From Sunxiuqinia elliptica (GTDB taxonomy: Bacteria; Bacteroidota; Bacteroidia; Bacteroidales; Prolixibacteraceae): a stretch of DNA of 64,000 nucleotides. A program made the translations under genes and the position numbers. Below the pieces are notes generated by a model. That model searched no databases. It worked only from the letters and a program-made list of their open reading frames with translations, and had not been told where the DNA came from. Each line of letters starts with the position of its first letter. The first letter of the stretch is position 1. Location: the NCBI RefSeq assembly GCF_900113005.1, contig NZ_FONW01000002.1, forward strand, positions 682,001 to 746,000, written 5' to 3'. Shown in pieces: positions 59,530 to 64,000 of the stretch.

Positions 59530-61770
59530 CTATTCCCTGTAGTCAGATCTGTGTAACTCTTCATAAGCTTGTAAAACAGTTAAATGAGAAATTAGATATG
59601 CAAGCGTGCTTTCAGCACCTTGATTGCGATTGACTCCATAGTTGTCAAATCCATCACAACAGCCCTTGGTTTCAAAATCATACAGACTCATGCGTAAATC
59701 ATTTTCTCCTAAAAACCACAAAAAGGAAGTATACAGTTTATTCAAGTAGTCTTTATTTTGGGTTAGATAAAAGGCCTGGTGGTACATCAGTACCATTGCC
59801 ATAGCATCAATTGGTTGCTGTGCAAAAATAGAACGCTCACCTTCTTTTCGATACCATTCTTCGTTGCCAATAATTGATAAGTAGTTGTCTTTTAATGTGT
59901 GACTAGTCAGAAAGTTCATAGATTCAAGAGCTGTTTGGGTTATTTCTTGATCATTAAGTATTTCTGCAGAATGTAAGAGAGCTAAAGGTAAAATGCCATT
60001 ATCATAGGCGAGTAAGGATTCAAACCATTTCCAGTCTTTTGATTCATTGTTTTTGTAATGTTTAACAAGTGTTTGAGTCATGTTACGGAGCCGTTCAGTC
60101 ATGGAGTCGTCAGATGGATTACTTTTCAAGTAGTAACTGATGCCAATCATTGTATTGGCGATGCCACGAATTGAACTTAGTTTTTCAAAATTAGGAGCAG
60201 CATTGAAAAATACCAACCTTCCTGTCTGGTAATAGGCATCGTTTGGAGCGTTACCCAATAGATATCCTAATGCCCAGATGGTACGGCCAAATGAATCTTC
60301 AGATCCAACTTTGTCTAGAAATATTCTGCTAAAACTCAGGAAGTTCCGGAAGGTTCCATCTGCATTTTGAAGATAGTGAATATAACTAAGATAGATAGGG
60401 GACAATTCCAACGCTTGCGTGTTTTTCATTTGTCTGTAGGCCATTAGTACCATTAATAATGCTCGGGCGTTATCATCTAGACAATAGCCTTCTTTTAAGT
60501 TTGGGATACCAAATTTTGCATGCTGAATAATTCCAGTATCATCTGTTAATCGATTGATGTGGGAAAGAGAAAAGGGAGGGAGTATTAATAAATCCATTAC
60601 CGTTTCTTTCTTTTCTATATCATGGTGGCTATCTTCCAGTATCGTTGATACTAGATCCATGTATTTTGCTCCTGTTTTGGACCAGGTTATCTTTTCTCCG
60701 TATGCTGAGGCTTTCCGTTTCATCTCATTCAGTTCTTCGGGATGATCCAATAGATCATTCAATGTTGTGGCAAGATGCTCCGAGTCATTGAAGTTAAAAA
60801 GTCGACCTCTTCCTTCTGAAAGTAATTCTACTGCGTGCCAATAGGGAGTTGAAAGCACCGCTGCGCCAACTCCAACTGCGTACGACAGGGTCCCACTGGT
60901 TATTTGGGCTTCGTTTAAGTAGGGAGTGATATAAATATCACAGGAATACAGATATTTAAATAGATCCTGCTCGTCAACAAATTCATTTAAAAATACGACA
61001 TGTTTATCCAGCTGAAGTTTTTGTACCAGGCGCATAAGGGAAATACGATATTCTTCACCCGAATGGCGCAATACATTGGGGTGGGTTTTGCCTAAAACGA
61101 TATAAATGACATTGGGATGTTTGTTAATGACTAGAGGCAGCGAATTGATAATCGTTTCAATTCCTTTGCTACGGCCTATAAAACCGAATGTCAGGAGCAC
61201 TTTCTTGCTGTCAAGCTTAAATTCTCTTCTTGATTTTTCGGCGTCGAAATGAATATCAGGAACGCCGTGTTCAATCAGTGTAATTTTGGCAGAAGGAACG
61301 TCATAAATCGTAGTTAGAAATTCAATAGCTTTATGACTCATTACAACAATCCTGGTAGCCATTTTGCAGATTTCCTTCATGATTGCCTTTTCGTTATACG
61401 AAGGGTTTCTTAAAATGGTATGAAGGGTTACGATGAGCGGCATTTCAAGTCGATGGAGCAAGGGGAGGATATAAACGCCGCTGTGTCCCCCAAATATGCC
61501 AAACTCGTGCTCCAGGATGCAAATGTCGGCACCGCTGAGGTTGATGTATTTAACTGCTTTGAGGTAATCTTCCTGGTGATCCTGACGGATGCTTAGTTTG
61601 ACTTCTTTGGGATATTTATACTTCAGGTCATTATCGTCTAAGGCAACAACAAATCCTTCATTCCGGGTTGTTCCATGGTGATGGTGTAGCATGGATTTAT
61701 ACAGGTTATTTGTGAAGGTGCCGATGCCACACTCCCGAGGAGGATAGGTCGCAATATAAGCAATTTTCAT
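59530..61770 (-). CDS. GT4 glycosyltransferase fused to a large C-terminal helical domain
   Basis: Residues 1-375 form a GT-B glycosyltransferase of family 4: MKIAYIATYPPRECGIGTFT at the start, FGFIGRSKGIETII, and the nucleotide-sugar loop around PYLNEAQITSGTLSYAVGVG. Residues about 390-740 are helical, aromatic-rich and repeat-like (ARALLMVLMAYRQMKNT, WALGYLLGNAPNDAYY), as in alpha/alpha-toroid glycosidase domains. At 746 residues it is about twice a normal GT4. With GH130 nearby it may build the glycan that GH130 breaks down. No signal peptide; cytoplasmic. Confidence 0.85.
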   Translation of the reverse strand: MKIAYIATYPPRECGIGTFTNNLYKSMLHHHHGTTRNEGFVVALDDNDLKYKYPKEVKLSIRQDHQEDYLKAVKYINLSGADICILEHEFGIFGGHSGVYILPLLHRLEMPLIVTLHTILRNPSYNEKAIMKEICKMATRIVVMSHKAIEFLTTIYDVPSAKITLIEHGVPDIHFDAEKSRREFKLDSKKVLLTFGFIGRSKGIETIINSLPLVINKHPNVIYIVLGKTHPNVLRHSGEEYRISLMRLVQKLQLDKHVVFLNEFVDEQDLFKYLYSCDIYITPYLNEAQITSGTLSYAVGVGAAVLSTPYWHAVELLSEGRGRLFNFNDSEHLATTLNDLLDHPEELNEMKRKASAYGEKITWSKTGAKYMDLVSTILEDSHHDIEKKETVMDLLILPPFSLSHINRLTDDTGIIQHAKFGIPNLKEGYCLDDNARALLMVLMAYRQMKNTQALELSPIYLSYIHYLQNADGTFRNFLSFSRIFLDKVGSEDSFGRTIWALGYLLGNAPNDAYYQTGRLVFFNAAPNFEKLSSIRGIANTMIGISYYLKSNPSDDSMTERLRNMTQTLVKHYKNNESKDWKWFESLLAYDNGILPLALLHSAEILNDQEITQTALESMNFLTSHTLKDNYLSIIGNEEWYRKEGERSIFAQQPIDAMAMVLMYHQAFYLTQNKDYLNKLYTSFLWFLGENDLRMSLYDFETKGCCDGFDNYGVNRNQGAESTLAYLISHLTVLQAYEELHRSDYRE

Positions 61771-62066
61771 TTCTGTAGTTTAAATTTGTTGATTTAAAGG
61801 ACTTTTTACGGCATCCTAATATGAGAGAATCTAGTCTTTCCTCTTGTTCTGTAACGATTTTTATTTTTTGAAATCGATATTTCTACTTTTTGTTTTGCAA
61901 TGCTTCTTTGATAATCTATTCAAAATTGACTTACAGCGACAGGCGTTTTTATCTCCGATTTCACCGAGATTGATTTTTGCGAATAAAAATTTTGAACATT
62001 GCGCCATCTTCGATAAATAGAATTTTCAAATTTCTTATTGGAGCAAATGATTTTTATCGGATTATT
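61771..62066. other. Gap between histidine kinase and glycosyltransferase
   Basis: This holds the upstream region of the glycosyltransferase gene on the minus strand. I could not place a promoter with confidence, and the shared TGTAA operator is not present. Confidence 0.4.
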
Positions 62067-63380
62067 TCAAGCTTTTATTGTTCCTTTAATATTTTGAATG
62101 ACAGTTTTATAGGGAATGGTGAAATGAAACGAAGCTCCTTTACCTTCCTCACTTTCAACACAAATCTTACCACCTAATAATTCTACATAAGCTTTTGATA
62201 TAGATAAACCTAAGCCAGATCCTTCATAGTTCCAGCTGTGTTTAGGGCTGTATTTTCTGAACCTTTCAAAAATCGTTTCTGCCAGTTCATTGTTAATTCC
62301 AGAACCCGTATCTGTCACATAGAATTCCAGAAATGCGCCTTTCTTGACATAGCCGAACTTGATCCCTCCTTTTTCAGTAAACTTGATGGCATTTTTGACC
62401 AAGTTGAATAGAATCGCGTCGAGTTTATTTTGATCGGTGTTGATAATACCTGCTTTGTCGGGTAAGCTGTTGTGCAAAGAAAGTTGAATGCCTTTCTTGT
62501 CGGCTTCCGGTTTGAAGAAAGTGTAAACAAAGTTGAGTTGGTCATTTATATTGGTTTTAGAAATAGAAATTTCCATTTGTCCCGCTTCTATTTTTGAAAT
62601 ATTAATTACATTATTGATTATTGACATTAGGTGATTTCCACTCTGTTCAATGATATCGATGTACTTTTGCCCCAATTCATTTTGAGTCATTATTTTCTTC
62701 AGAAGTTCTGTAAATCCCAGGATACCATTCATTGGTGTCCTGATCTCGTGGCTCATATTAGCAAGGAAGGCTGATTTTAGATAGTCGTTTTCTTCAGCCT
62801 TGTTTTTAGCTTTGACTAGTTCCAGTTCTACCTTCTTGGGGAGGGTGATGTCCAGGGCATTTACCAGATATTGTTCTCCATCTTCAACAACATTACCTGA
62901 AAGGTGCAGGTACCTGGGGGTGTTTTCATTTGTGATCATAGCAACTTCACAACCTTTTTGGGTCTCGCCTTCAAATAATTTGTGTAGAAAACGGTTAAAG
63001 ATTGACTTTGAGTGATGCACAAGGAATAATTCAAAAGGGTAGCCTTTCAGCTCAAAGCGAGACTTGTTTAGCATGCTAGCTCCGCTAAAGTTTAATGAAA
63101 TGATTTTTCCCTCTTTATTAAGAATAAAATAGCTCGTTGGGGCAAAATCATATAACTTAGCATATCGGTCTCTAAGTCTCAGTGCCTTAGTAACTGCTAA
63201 TACTAATTTCTTATTTTGGAGTTCCAACTCAAGCAGACGAAGCTTTAATTTCTTATTGTGCTTTTCTATATCTTCTCGAAGATTATGCGAGCTCGGTTTA
63301 AGTGTTTTCTTTGATGTTAACTCTTCTGTCTTTTGACAAAGTAATTTGACATCCGTTTGCTTATGAAGAGTTTTCATCAT
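62067..63380 (-). CDS. Cytoplasmic PAS sensor histidine kinase
   Basis: A helical, coiled-coil N-terminus (about 1-70) leads to a PAS domain (about 72-180). The dimerisation domain follows, with the phospho-acceptor His211 in FLANMSHEIRTPMNG. The ATPase domain has LFNLVKNAIKFTEKGG, VTDTGSGI and YEGSGLGLSISKAYV. There is no membrane segment, so the PAS domain probably senses a cytoplasmic signal. No receiver domain or response regulator is adjacent. The PAS part is paralogous to the orphan protein at 57088. Confidence 0.92.
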   Translation of the reverse strand: MMKTLHKQTDVKLLCQKTEELTSKKTLKPSSHNLREDIEKHNKKLKLRLLELELQNKKLVLAVTKALRLRDRYAKLYDFAPTSYFILNKEGKIISLNFSGASMLNKSRFELKGYPFELFLVHHSKSIFNRFLHKLFEGETQKGCEVAMITNENTPRYLHLSGNVVEDGEQYLVNALDITLPKKVELELVKAKNKAEENDYLKSAFLANMSHEIRTPMNGILGFTELLKKIMTQNELGQKYIDIIEQSGNHLMSIINNVINISKIEAGQMEISISKTNINDQLNFVYTFFKPEADKKGIQLSLHNSLPDKAGIINTDQNKLDAILFNLVKNAIKFTEKGGIKFGYVKKGAFLEFYVTDTGSGINNELAETIFERFRKYSPKHSWNYEGSGLGLSISKAYVELLGGKICVESEEGKGASFHFTIPYKTVIQNIKGTIKA

Positions 63381-63612
63381 GTATGAAAATTATGATTTAT
63401 CAACTATTTTTGGTCTGCACGAGTTGTTTTATTGATTTTAGCTACTATAGCTGTTTATTAGTTTTTCCAAGCTAGTAATAGAGCTATGTAGATTAGCATT
63501 TTTCAGACATCTTTATTGAATTCGGTAATACAAAAACGTTTTTCATCTGACATCTCTTTTAGTGTTTGGCTTTAAGGAAATGAACAGGCAGCTTAATGAC
63601 CTTGGAATGGAG

Positions 63613-63735
63613 TTATATTTTTCCGATTTCACTCTTCTTTTGTTGTTTGATCTGCTTTGCAAGTCTTTTCTCTTTTAAAGTCCTAGCTGGTGCTTTCTTA
63701 TTTGATTTTCCTTCTTTTGTTTTCGATTTTGACAT
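63613..63735 (-). CDS. 40-residue lysine-rich protein
   Basis: The frame starts at an ATG (complement of 63733-63735) and encodes MSKSKTKEGKSNKKAPARTL, then KEKRLAKQIKQQKK and an end in EIGKI. About one third of the residues are lysine. The composition and the TLKEKRLAK motif resemble small basic proteins common in Bacteroidota. The overlapping plus-strand frame is Phe/Leu-rich, as expected of an antisense shadow. It lies upstream of the histidine kinase on the same strand. Confidence 0.6.
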   Translation of the reverse strand: MSKSKTKEGKSNKKAPARTLKEKRLAKQIKQQKKSEIGKI

Positions 63736-63891
63736 AACTTTCACTTATTTTTTTTTGATTCTTCTATATTTCGACTTTCTCAATTTTCGTAATTGGTTCA
63801 ATAAAAGTACCTCAATACCTGGTGCGAAGTATTATACAATTGAGGATATAAGTTACATCATTCTCACATTAAAAGAATTTCTTATGAAGCC

Positions 63892-64000
63892 TCAGTCTTG
63901 TATCCCATATACTTTTCGAAAGTGGTAACCATAAACCGTATAAGTAATGGCATCATAAATGGCTGCCGGTCGATTGAAAAGAGTCCAAATGACCAACTTC
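63892..64000 (-). CDS. C-terminal end of a gene extending beyond the window
   Basis: On the minus strand a frame stays open from the window edge to a TGA at 63892-63894. It gives 35 residues that include FNRPAAIYDAITYTVYGYHF and end in GIQD, with the aromatic composition of a real protein end. A second frame ends at a TAA a few bases further on and is also open, so the choice is uncertain. The family is not recognised. Confidence 0.35.
   Translation of the reverse strand, partial: KLVIWTLFNRPAAIYDAITYTVYGYHFRKVYGIQD

Noticed and set aside
59552-59574. TGTAACTCTT followed by TGTAA resembling the shared operator
   Set aside because: It lies inside the 3' end of the glycosyltransferase coding sequence, the spacing is 18 bp and not 21, and no -7 box follows.
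63596-63928. 110-codon plus-strand frame, Phe/Leu-rich
   Set aside because: It has no family resemblance, runs opposite a better 40-residue lysine-rich gene, and shows the composition expected of an antisense shadow of lysine codons.

Overview
The window is a piece of a Bacteroidota chromosome, most likely from the Marinilabiliales/Bacteroidales side of the phylum. I base this on the -7 promoter motif TAnnTTTG in front of several genes, the general lack of strong Shine-Dalgarno sequences, phylum-typical families (DUF4924, a long GroES-like protein, YIP1, acyl-ACP thioesterase, GH130 with a GT4 partner), and the gene contents as a whole. No plasmid, prophage, insertion sequence or CRISPR array is visible.

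Region by region: 1-4.7 kb holds the end of an M20 deacetylase, a 958-residue P-loop protein and an MscS channel coupled to it. 4.7-13 kb is nitrogen assimilation and arginine synthesis on the minus strand (gltB-gltD, argH). 13-18 kb has three large GT-C (GT39/ArnT-like) membrane glycosyltransferases, two of them paralogues. 18.4-20.9 kb is an ammonium module (outer membrane protein, PII, Amt). 21-37.5 kb mixes housekeeping genes (uvrB, map, miaA, aminotransferase, GroES-like, ECF sigma operon) with an AT-rich nuclease gene; its intergenic spaces hold a striking family of 7-bp-period repeats. 37.5-51.4 kb is dense housekeeping: yip1-smpB, exonuclease-udk, manA, ysxC, prs, rplY, pth, S4 protein, DUF4924, amidase, a split 5'-nucleotidase and lnt.

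tRNA-Ser(GCT) and tRNA-Pro(TGG) lie at 52 kb behind a textbook Bacteroidota promoter. Beyond them the sequence becomes visibly more AT-rich and looser, and reads as a stress/signalling neighbourhood: GH130 glycosidase, secreted small proteins, a universal stress protein, a release-factor-like protein, an orphan PAS protein, a (p)ppGpp-synthetase-like protein, a GT4 glycosyltransferase with a large C-terminal extension, and a PAS histidine kinase.

The observation I consider most novel is in this last region. Three separate promoters (54.26, 55.03 and 57.74 kb) share the same geometry: a TGTAA-type box, a second TGTAA exactly 21 bp on, and a TAnnTTTR -7 box exactly 27 bp after that. This looks like the operator of one unknown activator controlling three small uncharacterised genes. 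Other items worth attention are the heptameric intergenic repeats, a 369-bp palindromic non-coding element bracketed by them, the AT-rich PD-(D/E)XK nuclease gene, and the orphan PAS protein that resembles the sensor half of the nearby kinase. All function calls come from reading motifs; no database search was possible.
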